A stretch of 64,000 bases of DNA from Planctomycetota bacterium (GTDB lineage Bacteria; Planctomycetota; JAJSAM01; JAJVHW01). The notes under the pieces are model-generated. The model ran no database searches, had not been told where the DNA came from, and saw only the letters and a list, made by a program, of their open reading frames with translations. Numbering within the stretch: the stretch's first letter is position 1; every line of letters starts with the position of its first letter. Below are positions 43,160-51,360 of this stretch, piece by piece. Made by a program: the position numbers and the translations under genes. The stretch spans positions 1-64,000 of the forward strand of contig JAIOPE010000055.1 of assembly GCA_021414065.1 (NCBI GenBank). Direction: 5' to 3'.

Positions 43160-46100
43160 ATGGACTCGCGCACCGACCGGAGCAACGCGCAGCGCCCCCT
43201 CTTGCTGGGTGCGCTGACGTTGGCGATCCTCTTCGCCGCCGCCGGCGGAGCGGTCTGGTGCGTGGGCGGCGCTCGCGCCGCAGAAGCCTGCCGCAGGGAT
43301 GCGGTCGCGCGCGCTCAGGACGCCCGCGAAGGCGCGGCGCGGGTGAACGCAGCGGATCGCGCGGCCGCGATGCAAGCCAAGTTCGACCAAGCTCGCGTCT
43401 GGGGCGAAGCCATCGCTCGGGAGGCAGCCCGACCGCCCGCTCGCACTGGGCCGCCGGCGGGCGGGCCGTCGGCCACGGACGTTGCGAGCGATCCGGATGC
43501 TGCGAAGGCTGCGGCGACCACGACAGGTTCCGAGTTTCTCCCGTCGTTCCTGCCCCTGCCCGGTCGCGCCGAATCGTGGAACGAGTTCGCCGCCCCAGGG
43601 ACGTTCGCACTCACCCGAGAAACCGGCGACGCCGAACGCCGCGCGCTGACTGCGTGGGCGCAGCGTCTCGGCCCCATTCTCGGCATGATCGTCGGAGACA
43701 CGTCCGCGATCGGTGAGGCGTCCGTCGTGTTCGGCGGGCTGGGCGCGATCGGTGCGCCGGCGGCGTGGCCCGCGGACGCCGGGTCGAACCCCCAGGTCGC
43801 GTCGTTGCTCACGCACGACCTCGATGACTGGTCATCGACCGCTGTCGCCGGCTGGGACTTCTCCGCACTCGATCCGACGTACGAGACTCCGATCGTGGGC
43901 GCCGACGGCAGCCGCACCGGCGTCGTCCGAGTGCGACTGTCGCACGCCGCGGTAACGGCACTGCTCACGGTCAAGGACGGGAACGCGTCCGCGCGCGCGG
44001 CCCTCGTGACGGAGACCGGCGCGATCGCTGCATCGCTGGGGATCGACGACGCCTCGGACGACAAGAGCGTCCGGGCTGCGCTGCGGGCGGCGGTGCCGAT
44101 TGCGGCGCCAATCGCGGTACCGACGTCGGTGCCGAGCGTCGGCGGCTCCGCCCCCACCGCCACGTACGTGCAGTCGGGCAGACATCGGTTCGGTGTTGCC
44201 CGGGTACCCGGCGCGCCGTGCGCCGTCGCCGTGGTCGTGCCGGACGCCCCGTTGGCGATCGTGGATCCGCCGTCGGCAGTCGTGGCCCGGGAACTCGGTT
44301 TCGCCACGTTCGCCCTCGCGGTGACGCTCGGACTCACGACCATCCTCGGTGCCGTGCTCGCGGCGTCGCGCCACGCGAAACGCATTCGCCCCGTGCTGCG
44401 CGCCATCTACGCCCACGAAGCGGGCGACTACTCCGTGCCCGTCGATGTCGCCGGCGACGACGACACGGCCGACGTCGCGCGGTGGATGAACACCGCCGCG
44501 CTGCGGCTCCGGATCGCCGGCACGCGCGCGGAGGAAAGCGATCGCCGCATCGCGAACCTGATCGGCGCCACCGCCGACGGCTTCGTGACGACCGACGCAA
44601 ACGACCGGATCACGCAGGTGAATGCGCGGTTCGCCGAACTCCTTCACGTGCCGGAGAAGTCGCTCGTCGGTCGCGTGATCGAGGAACTGCTGCTGCCCGA
44701 GTCGGTCGAGCGGTGGCGCAACCACCGCCGACGCCAGCCCGAGGGGCGGCCTGCCAGATTCGAGTTGGCGTGGCAGGGCGGACGCCGCGCCCACCCGCGC
44801 ACGCTGGTCTCGTGCGTCCCGCTCCTCAACGACGACGGGAGCACCGCGGGGCGGTACGTCGTCGTCACGGACATGACCGACCGCGTGCGCGTACACGAGG
44901 AGATCGCCCGGGCCGAGAAGGTCCGCGCCCTCGGCGAGATGGCCGGCGGCGTCGCGCACGACTTCAACAACGTGCTCACCGTGATCCTCGGCAACACGCA
45001 GTTCCTGCTCCTCGAGGATCACCCGTCCGACGTGCAGCAGACTCTCAAGGTGGTCGAGCGCGCGGCGATCGACGGCACGGAGACGGTCCGCCGCATTCGC
45101 GAGTTCGCCAAGCCGCGCGCACTGCCCGTGAACGCGGCGCTCGTCAGTCCGAACGACGTGGTCGGGGCCGTGATGGACCGCGCCCGCGAGCGATTCAAGG
45201 CGGAGGGCATCGCGCGCGGAGTCGAGTTCAACGTGCGCGTCGAGTGCCGCTCGTGCCGCAAGCTGCGGGGAAACGCTGCGGAGCTCCGCGAGGCGCTCTC
45301 CAACGTGGTCGACAACGCGCTGGATGCGATGCCGCGCGGCGGATCGCTCGCCGTCGAAGCGTTCGATCGCGGCGAGGACGCCATCGCGATCCGGATCGAA
45401 GACACCGGCGTCGGCATGACCGCCGAGCAGGCGACCAAGGTGTTCGACCCCTTCTATACGACGAAGCAGGGCGGGCGCTGCCCGGGGCTCGGGCTTTCGA
45501 TCGCGTTCGGGATTGTGCGTGCGCACCGCGGTCAGATCGACCTGCGGTCGAGCCCCGGACAGGGCGCCACGTTCACCATCGTGCTGCCGGCCGCCGCCGT
45601 GGCGCCCGCTGCCGACGAGGCGGAGCCGATCACCGGCGGCGTGCCGGCCCGCGTGGACCCGCGCGTGCTGCTGGTCGGCGGCGAGGTCGGAGGGATGCAG
45701 CCGTTCCTCGACGAAATGAGGTCGCTCGGCGTCTACGTGACGAGCGTGCACCCGGCGGCGGCGCAACCGCTCATCGCAGAGTCCGGGATCTTCAACACGC
45801 TGGTCGTTGACTTCGAACTCGGCGCGACCTCCGGCTGGGAGATGGCCCGTCAGGCCCGCGCGCGGCGCGAGGACCTCCGGATCGTGCTGCTCACCACACC
45901 CGCGAACCCGGTGAGCGAGACGCAAGCGAAGAACGCCGGCATCGACCGCGTTCTCGTGCGGCCGTTCGACGCGCGCGACCTGCACGCCGAGGTGTTCGGC
46001 CTCCTCGCATCGCCCCGCGAGCGCACGGAAGCCCCCGCCCCGGCGTCGGTCCGCAACCGCGCTGCGCCGTCGATCCGTCTGCGCGACACCTCGGCGGACT

Positions 46101-46399
46101 CGTCGCAGACCTCGGAGGTCTGGAGCCCCGGCGCAGTCCGGCCCGCACCGATCCCCGCGCGCACGCGGACCACATCCGAGACCGGCGACGACGCGCCCGC
46201 CTCGGAGTCGGCATCAGCATCCGCCTCGACGACGGCGACGATTGCCGTGGACGCCGCCGTTGCCGCCGCCGTTGCCGCCGCCGTTGACGCCGCGGTTGCC
46301 GCCGCCGTGGCGGTGGCGGACCACGCCGTCGAAGAAGCTCCATCGGAAGCCGCGCCCGAGACGTCCGCCGACCCCACGAGCCGCAGGGAGACATCATGA
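43160..46399 (+). CDS. Hybrid sensor histidine kinase with PAS and degenerate-looking receiver domain
   Basis: 1079 residues from the ATG just before the first hydrophobic helix; a GTG at 43115 and ATG at 43121 are alternatives. Order: transmembrane helix (about 13-37), a large periplasmic sensor region, a second helix (about 380-402), HAMP, PAS (about 462-560), HisKA with the phospho-acceptor H600 in GGVAHDFNNVLTVI, an HATPase domain (NVVDNALDAMP, DTGVGMT, PGLGLSIAFGIV), then a receiver-like domain. The likely phospho-Asp is D884 (VVDFELGATSGWEM), but the acidic pair at its start reads LLVGGE, so phosphotransfer may be weak. A low-complexity Ala/Val tail (DAAVAAAVAAAVDAAVAAAV) ends the protein. 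Its stop overlaps a GNAT gene. Confidence 0.88.
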   Translation: MDSRTDRSNAQRPLLLGALTLAILFAAAGGAVWCVGGARAAEACRRDAVARAQDAREGAARVNAADRAAAMQAKFDQARVWGEAIAREAARPPARTGPPAGGPSATDVASDPDAAKAAATTTGSEFLPSFLPLPGRAESWNEFAAPGTFALTRETGDAERRALTAWAQRLGPILGMIVGDTSAIGEASVVFGGLGAIGAPAAWPADAGSNPQVASLLTHDLDDWSSTAVAGWDFSALDPTYETPIVGADGSRTGVVRVRLSHAAVTALLTVKDGNASARAALVTETGAIAASLGIDDASDDKSVRAALRAAVPIAAPIAVPTSVPSVGGSAPTATYVQSGRHRFGVARVPGAPCAVAVVVPDAPLAIVDPPSAVVARELGFATFALAVTLGLTTILGAVLAASRHAKRIRPVLRAIYAHEAGDYSVPVDVAGDDDTADVARWMNTAALRLRIAGTRAEESDRRIANLIGATADGFVTTDANDRITQVNARFAELLHVPEKSLVGRVIEELLLPESVERWRNHRRRQPEGRPARFELAWQGGRRAHPRTLVSCVPLLNDDGSTAGRYVVVTDMTDRVRVHEEIARAEKVRALGEMAGGVAHDFNNVLTVILGNTQFLLLEDHPSDVQQTLKVVERAAIDGTETVRRIREFAKPRALPVNAALVSPNDVVGAVMDRARERFKAEGIARGVEFNVRVECRSCRKLRGNAAELREALSNVVDNALDAMPRGGSLAVEAFDRGEDAIAIRIEDTGVGMTAEQATKVFDPFYTTKQGGRCPGLGLSIAFGIVRAHRGQIDLRSSPGQGATFTIVLPAAAVAPAADEAEPITGGVPARVDPRVLLVGGEVGGMQPFLDEMRSLGVYVTSVHPAAAQPLIAESGIFNTLVVDFELGATSGWEMARQARARREDLRIVLLTTPANPVSETQAKNAGIDRVLVRPFDARDLHAEVFGLLASPRERTEAPAPASVRNRAAPSIRLRDTSADSSQTSEVWSPGAVRPAPIPARTRTTSETGDDAPASESASASASTTATIAVDAAVAAAVAAAVDAAVAAAVAVADHAVEEAPSEAAPETSADPTSRRETS

Positions 46400-47223
46400 A
46401 ATCCACCACCAGCGTCGTGCCGGACAGCGTTGCGAGCGCCCTCGGCGAGTCGCTGATCAGCCTGCCCACGGAGCAGTTCGGTCAGCTCCAGGCGTTCGTG
46501 CCTGACACGCCGTGGACCTCGACCGTGATGCACGTGATCCAGCGCAAGCAGGGCAAGGTGTTCGTGGACTCCGCGGTCGCACCGCGGAATCTCGTGGTGA
46601 TCGCGGCGGGCGATCCGGCGAGCCGCACGATGGACCAGGCGTTCCTGTTCGGTTCGGCCGCCTCCGACGCGCTCCGCACGTTCGTCGAGTCCGTGAAGGG
46701 GCCGATGGAGATCGTCTGCGACGACGAGGTCGCGGCGCTGGTCGAGAAGCACCACCCCGACGCCAAGAAGCGCGACTCCGTGATCCACTGGTTCGCGCGC
46801 CTCGAAGACACGGATCACGTGCGCGCCGAGCCCGGGTCGCGGCGCCTTCGCATCACCGAGTCGGACCAGGTCGCGCCGCTGCTCCCGGGTTGGGCGCTCC
46901 GCACGTTCCGCACCCCGAAGGACCTGGTCACCGGCGGCACGGTGTACGTGGTTGACGCCGACTCGCGAATCGCGGCTGCGGCGTTCACCGTGGACCAGTC
47001 AGCGAAGTACGAGCGCGTCGCCGTCTCGACGCTCGAAGCCATGCGAGGCAAGGGATACGGCGCGAAGGCCGCCGTGAAGGTGGTTCGGGCCGTGGCCGAC
47101 CAGGGGCGGATTCCGTGCGCCGTGATCGACCGCCGCGACGCGGCCGGCCTGCGGATCGCCGAGAAGATCGGTTTCAACCAGCGCGCTCTCTCGACGACCT
47201 ACGTGACGGCCTTCAGGAAGTAG
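46396..47223 (+). CDS. GNAT-family N-acetyltransferase
   Basis: 275 residues, started at the ATG that overlaps the kinase stop (ATGA). The C-terminal half has the GNAT core: TVYVVDADSRIAAAAFTV, VSTLEAMRGKGYGAKAAVKVV with the acetyl-CoA loop (RGKGYG, about 216-221) and an AGLRIAEKIGF closing strand. The N-terminal half (about 120 residues) is a separate domain, as in GCN5-related enzymes of the YitI/Eis-like kind. Coupling to a sensor kinase suggests a signal-linked acetylation, but the acceptor is unknown. The 3' end overlaps the convergent Pus10 gene by 11 bases. Confidence 0.83.
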   Translation: MKSTTSVVPDSVASALGESLISLPTEQFGQLQAFVPDTPWTSTVMHVIQRKQGKVFVDSAVAPRNLVVIAAGDPASRTMDQAFLFGSAASDALRTFVESVKGPMEIVCDDEVAALVEKHHPDAKKRDSVIHWFARLEDTDHVRAEPGSRRLRITESDQVAPLLPGWALRTFRTPKDLVTGGTVYVVDADSRIAAAAFTVDQSAKYERVAVSTLEAMRGKGYGAKAAVKVVRAVADQGRIPCAVIDRRDAAGLRIAEKIGFNQRALSTTYVTAFRK

Positions 47224-48325
47224 CGACGGCGGTGACGTCGAGCTCGGTGCAGGCGCAGCACACGCCGAGCACGCCCGCCACAGACGGTGTGGTGCGCCCT
47301 TCGTCGCCGGAGACGAGTTCCTTCACGTAGGTGCCCGGGTCCGTGGCGACGTCGATCTCGATGCGCCGCGGTGCGAACGAGACGACCGCGATCTCGAGCA
47401 CGCGCCGACTGCGGACGAGGTCCGCGCGGCGGGCGTCCACCCGGTGCGGCGTACGCTGCGCCAACTCCACGCCGACGAGCGAGCGCAACCGTTCCGCCGT
47501 GTCGGCTGGGAACTCGCCGTCGCCCCGGATCTCCGCCACCGCGCGGTAGCACTTGGAGCCGTGCGATGTCGTCACGCGCCGCACGGCGTCGCGGTCCGTC
47601 GTCTCGACTTCGCGCACCGCGATGCGCCCGCCGGACGACGCGTGGACGTCGGCGGTGAGCGCCGCTACCGCCGCGGCGTCGAGTGTCCGCCGCACCGGCC
47701 GCTCGAGCGACACCACGAACGGCCGCCCCGGGCCGAGCATCCGTACGTCCACGTCCTCGCGGCCCGCGCCGTGGAAGAGCGCCAGATCGCCGCCGAGCGC
47801 GCGCAGGATCGGCCACGACACGAAGTCCTCGACGGACTCCGCGACGGAGCGCCCCGTGGTGCCGCAGTCGTCGCACCCCCACCCGCGCCCTTTGCACCGG
47901 CGGCAGAAGAAGATCGTCTGCGAAAGCCCGCGCGCGAGTTTCAGGTAGCGCCCGGCAACGAACACCGGCGAGATCGTGACGAGCGCATCCTGCGTGTCGG
48001 GCCGCGCATCGACGACCACGTCGGAGTCGTTCCCCTCGCAGGTGCGTCCGGGCCACGCCGCTTCCAGGATCGGCCGCATCGCGGCGCGCACCGCGAGCCG
48101 GAAGTCCTGTTGTTCGCGCGGCCGCGCCGGCACCAGGTCCGCCGGGAGTTCCGTCCCGCAACGGAAGCTCGAGAACTCGCGACCTCGCATCTCGTCGATG
48201 GCGTGGGCGGCGGCAGCCCGCGCGATCGCCGCGACGCGCGCCTGCAGCGCCGGTCGCAGGGCCGGGGGCACCGGCGGCGCCGACGTCGTCGGCGCGCGCG
48301 AATCGGGCATTTCCGGAGAATCCAT
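47213..48325 (-). CDS. pus10: Pus10-type tRNA pseudouridine synthase
   Basis: 370 residues. The segment HGAGREDVDVRMLGPGRPFVV is the Pus10 catalytic motif (quoted in part: GREDVDVRMLGPGRPF; the Asp after Glu is the expected nucleophile). The end shows RTPHRVDARRADLVRSRRV, then PGTYVKELVSGDEGRTTPSV, the Pus10 C-terminal signature also found in human and archaeal proteins. A CxxC-x6-CxxC zinc motif (FCRRCKGRGWGCDDCG) precedes the catalytic region. Pus10 makes pseudouridine 54/55 in archaeal tRNA; in bacteria position 55 is normally made by TruB. The gene is divergent from rnpB with 22 bases between. Confidence 0.9.
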   Translation of the reverse strand: MDSPEMPDSRAPTTSAPPVPPALRPALQARVAAIARAAAAHAIDEMRGREFSSFRCGTELPADLVPARPREQQDFRLAVRAAMRPILEAAWPGRTCEGNDSDVVVDARPDTQDALVTISPVFVAGRYLKLARGLSQTIFFCRRCKGRGWGCDDCGTTGRSVAESVEDFVSWPILRALGGDLALFHGAGREDVDVRMLGPGRPFVVSLERPVRRTLDAAAVAALTADVHASSGGRIAVREVETTDRDAVRRVTTSHGSKCYRAVAEIRGDGEFPADTAERLRSLVGVELAQRTPHRVDARRADLVRSRRVLEIAVVSFAPRRIEIDVATDPGTYVKELVSGDEGRTTPSVAGVLGVCCACTELDVTAVATS

Positions 48326-48347
48326 GCCCGAATGATACGATTTCCGT

Positions 48348-48758
48348 GCTGGAGCGGCGCGGACGGCCGCGGCGGCCACGGCGCAAGCCGGCGGCCGACG
48401 AGGAAAGTCCGGGCACCGCAGGGCAGGACGGTGGGTAACGCCCACCGGGCGCGAGCCCAGGGACAGTGCAACAGAGAACAGACCGCCGAACGGCGGCCGC
48501 AAGGCCGCGCGTGGCAAGGGTGAAACGGTGGGGTAAGAGCCCACCGCTCCCGTGGTGACACGGGGGGCAAGGCAAACCCCGTCCGGTGAAAGTCCAAATA
48601 GGGGAGCATCCGGGGAGCGATCTCCGGACGAGGCCGGCCCGCCTCGGCAGACTTCCGGGTTGGGCGTTCGAGGCGGCGGGCAACCGCCGTCCTAGTTAAA
48701 TGGTCGTCATGGGTCCGCAAGGGCCCTTCCAGGACCCGGCTTAGAGCGCCGCTCCAGC
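48348..48758 (+). ncRNA. rnpB: RNase P RNA (bacterial type A)
   Basis: The ends pair perfectly over 13 bp (GCTGGAGCGGCGC, 48348-48360, with 48746-48758), giving helix P1. Conserved blocks are GAGGAAAGTCCGGGC, ACAGAGAACAGACCGCC, AAGGGTGAAACGGTGGGGTA, GGCAAGGCAAACCCC, AAATGGTCGTC and GACCCGGCTTA. The size (411 nt) fits. It processes tRNA 5' ends with protein RnpA, which is not seen here. The promoter should overlap the Pus10 start; a GATACG at 48334-48339 is a possible -10. Confidence 0.97.
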
Positions 48759-49271
48759 ACACGCTCCGCCGCATGTTCCGGCCCTCGTCCGGCCCCTCGT
48801 TCCGAGTCGCCCGAATCGGAGCGACGACCGCGTGCGCAGACGTTCCGACGACGACTCGGGAGTTTTCCGTCGCGCCCTGTCCCCGCCGTCCGGTAGATAC
48901 TCACATGACCGCACGAGGGAACGCTCCCTCGGAGCCCGCGCGCAGATCGCGCAGCGCCGTCCGACGTCTGCCGCTCCCTGGCGACAACGTCCAAGCGCAG
49001 CCATCGCGCCCGAGCCGTCCTGCCCCCACTGCAACTCCGCACGGGAGCTGACTGCGGTTGCGTTTCGCTCCACCTCGCTCGCGCGCTCCTCGCGCCGTTT
49101 TCGTACCGCCCTTGTGGTCTCTCCGGGCTTCGCACGCCTCGCCGTGGTCACGGCATCGCGGCGGCCTCCCGGGTCGTGCCGTTCTCTCCTCGTCCTCCGT
49201 GCGTCCGGCGCTCCGGATGCCTGTTACCGGCTCACTCCGGACCTCATTTCACGTTTCGGGAATCCCTTCCG
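48759..49271 (+). promoter_or_regulatory. 513-base pyrimidine-rich leader before rho
   Basis: There is no gene in this gap; the sequence after about 49050 is C/T-rich with few G runs on the coding strand. rho leaders in other bacteria contain Rho-binding (rut) sites used for autoregulation, so this one may be similar. The exact transcription start is not visible. Confidence 0.45.
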
Positions 49272-50957
49272 ATGGATAGCGACTTCTCCTCTGGTCCCCC
49301 TTCTTCCGGCGGCGGCCCTCCTGGCGGCGGTGGCGGTGGCGGCAACTTTGACGGAGGAGGAGGACGCAGGCGTCGGCGCGGTCGCCGCGGTCGCGGGAAC
49401 TTCGGCGGCGGAGGTGGCGGCGGCGGTGGCGGCGGGCCGAACGCTGGCGGAGGTGGCGGCGCGCCCCAGGGCGGCGGATACGTCGGTGGCGGCGGCCCGG
49501 CGCCGAACTTCGGCAACCAGGGCGGCGGCGGTGGCGGCTTTGCTGGCGGCGGTGGTGGTGGCGGCGGCGGCAACTTCGGCGGCGGCCGCGGGCCCGGACG
49601 CCGTGGTCGCCGCGGCGGACAGCGCGGCGGCGGTGGTGGTCCCCGCGGCCCCGGCGGCGGCGGTCCCGGTGGTGGCGGCGGCGGCGGTGGCGGCAACTTC
49701 GGTCCCCCGCGCGGTCAGCGCCCCTTCGGAGGCGGTCGCGGCGGACGTGGCGGTCCGCGCGGCGGTGGCCCCCGTGGCGGCGAGGGCATGGGCAACTTCC
49801 AGCCCTGGTACCAGCGTCAACCGGAGTTCATCCCCGGCGGCGAGATCCCGACGGAGTGCGACGGCATCGTCGAACTCATGGGCGAGGGCTACGCCTTCCT
49901 CCGGCGCGTCGAGAAGAACATGCTCGCGCAGCACGACGACCTCTACCTGCCGGCGAACCTCGTCCGCCAGTGGAACATCGCGTCGGGCTCGCGCGTGATC
50001 GGCACGGTCATCCCACCGCAGCGCCCGGGCCAGCGCCCGACCGTCGGCGAGATCCAGACGATCGACGGCGTCTCGCCCGAGGACTACCGCGTCCGCGTGC
50101 CGTTCAAGCACCTCACGACGATCGACCCCGATCTCTGGATGCGCCTCGAAGGCGACGGCAAGGAACTGACGACGCGCGTGATGGACCTGCTCGCGCCGAT
50201 CGGCTTCGGCCAGCGCTACCTGATCGTGGCCCCGCCGCGCACCGGCAAGACCGTGATCCTCCAGAAGATCGGCGCCTCGCTGAACTCCTTCTATCCCGAG
50301 GTGGACGTCTGGGTCCTGCTCATCAACGAGCGCCCGGAGGAAGTCACCGACATCCGCCGCAGCATCCAGGGCACGGTGATCGCGTCGTCCCTCGACGACG
50401 CCGCGCCGTCGCACGTGGCCGTGGCCGAGATGACGTTCGCCCGCGCGCAACGCCTCGTCGAGCAGGGGCGCCACGTCGTCCTCCTCGTGGACAGCCTCAC
50501 TCGCATGGCACGCGCCTACAACATGGAGATCGGCTCCTCGTCGAAGACGCTCTCCGGCGGTCTCGACAGCCGCGCGATGGAGCACCCGAAGCGCCACTTC
50601 GGCTCGGCGCGCAACGTCGAGGGCGGCGGCTCCCTCACCGTCATCGCCACGTCGCTCATCGACACCGGCTCGCGCATGGACCAGGTCATCTTCGAGGAGT
50701 TCAAGGGCACCGGCAACGCCGAGCTCGTCCTTTCCCGCGGCCTCGCCGACCTGCGCATCTTCCCCGCGATGGACATCGGCAAGTCCGGCACCCGCAAGGA
50801 GGAGAAGATCCTCCCGCCCGACATCCTCCAGAAGACGTGGACCCTCCGTCGCGTCCTCAACAAGCTGAAGCCCATCGAGGCCATGGAACTCCTGGTGGAC
50901 AAGCTCGAGGCCACGAAGAACAACGACGCGTTCCTCAAGTACTTCGAAGTGAAGTAA
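49272..50957 (+). CDS. rho: Transcription termination factor Rho with Gly-rich N-terminal extension
   Basis: 561 residues. Residues 1 to about 175 are an extremely Gly-rich, Arg-containing disordered region (many RGG/RRG motifs). The conserved core then starts GEIPTECDGIVELMGEGYAFLR (in part: CDGIVELMGEGYAFLR) with the RNA-binding OB domain. The ATPase domain has Walker A VAPPRTGKTVIL (about 320), Walker B VVLLVDSLTRMARAYN, the Q-loop and the R-loop LDSRAMEHPKRHFGSARN. RNA binding by such tails and condensate formation are reported for some other Rho proteins; here that is inference. A weak ribosome site precedes the ATG. Confidence 0.96.
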   Translation: MDSDFSSGPPSSGGGPPGGGGGGGNFDGGGGRRRRRGRRGRGNFGGGGGGGGGGGPNAGGGGGAPQGGGYVGGGGPAPNFGNQGGGGGGFAGGGGGGGGGNFGGGRGPGRRGRRGGQRGGGGGPRGPGGGGPGGGGGGGGGNFGPPRGQRPFGGGRGGRGGPRGGGPRGGEGMGNFQPWYQRQPEFIPGGEIPTECDGIVELMGEGYAFLRRVEKNMLAQHDDLYLPANLVRQWNIASGSRVIGTVIPPQRPGQRPTVGEIQTIDGVSPEDYRVRVPFKHLTTIDPDLWMRLEGDGKELTTRVMDLLAPIGFGQRYLIVAPPRTGKTVILQKIGASLNSFYPEVDVWVLLINERPEEVTDIRRSIQGTVIASSLDDAAPSHVAVAEMTFARAQRLVEQGRHVVLLVDSLTRMARAYNMEIGSSSKTLSGGLDSRAMEHPKRHFGSARNVEGGGSLTVIATSLIDTGSRMDQVIFEEFKGTGNAELVLSRGLADLRIFPAMDIGKSGTRKEEKILPPDILQKTWTLRRVLNKLKPIEAMELLVDKLEATKNNDAFLKYFEVK

Positions 50958-51010
50958 GGGCGCCGCCGCTTCACGCCGACCGGTCGCTGCACGGCCGTAC
51001 ACTGGCGCCG

Positions 51011-51289
51011 ATGTCCGCCTCCGACCCCCTCGACGACACGAGCCCTGCAGCCCACGCGGCGCAGATCGAGGTGCTCCGTCGGATGGGCCCGTCGGGGCGG
51101 CTCCAGGCCGGGCTCCGGTTCAGTGCAGCCATGATCGCGATGTCCCGCGCCGCGCTTCGCGCCCGCCATCCGGAGGCGGACGAGACCCTGCTCAAGATCC
51201 TGTGGATCGAGGAGCAGTACGGCGTGGACCTGGCCGCAGCCGTCGCCCATCGACTCGGAGTGACCACGTGGACGCCCGCGACGAAGTGA
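51011..51289 (+). CDS. Small helical protein, possibly Rv0078B-like
   Basis: 92 residues with no clear signal or membrane helix. The motif GPSGRLQAGLRFSAAMIAMS, then RARHPEADETLLKILWIEEQYG resembles small proteins (the Rv0078B-like kind) that often sit next to nucleotidyltransferases or PIN proteins as possible antitoxins. Here the following genes are not of those types. Its stop overlaps a possible 24-residue ORF. Confidence 0.6.
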   Translation: MSASDPLDDTSPAAHAAQIEVLRRMGPSGRLQAGLRFSAAMIAMSRAALRARHPEADETLLKILWIEEQYGVDLAAAVAHRLGVTTWTPATK

Positions 51290-51360
51290 GCGGCTCGTTG
51301 GGAGTAGCGGACCTGCTGGACGACGCACTCGCCGGGCGGCCGCAGCCGAGAGCCGAGTGA
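51286..51360 (+). CDS. Possible 24-residue translationally coupled microprotein
   Basis: A GTG here overlaps the preceding stop as GTGA, and its own stop overlaps the next gene's GTG, again GTGA. The protein would be SGSLGVADLLDDALAGRPQP plus a short end. The double coupling is suggestive, but the frame is too short to be convincing; it may just carry ribosomes to the next gene. Confidence 0.3.
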   Translation: MSGSLGVADLLDDALAGRPQPRAE

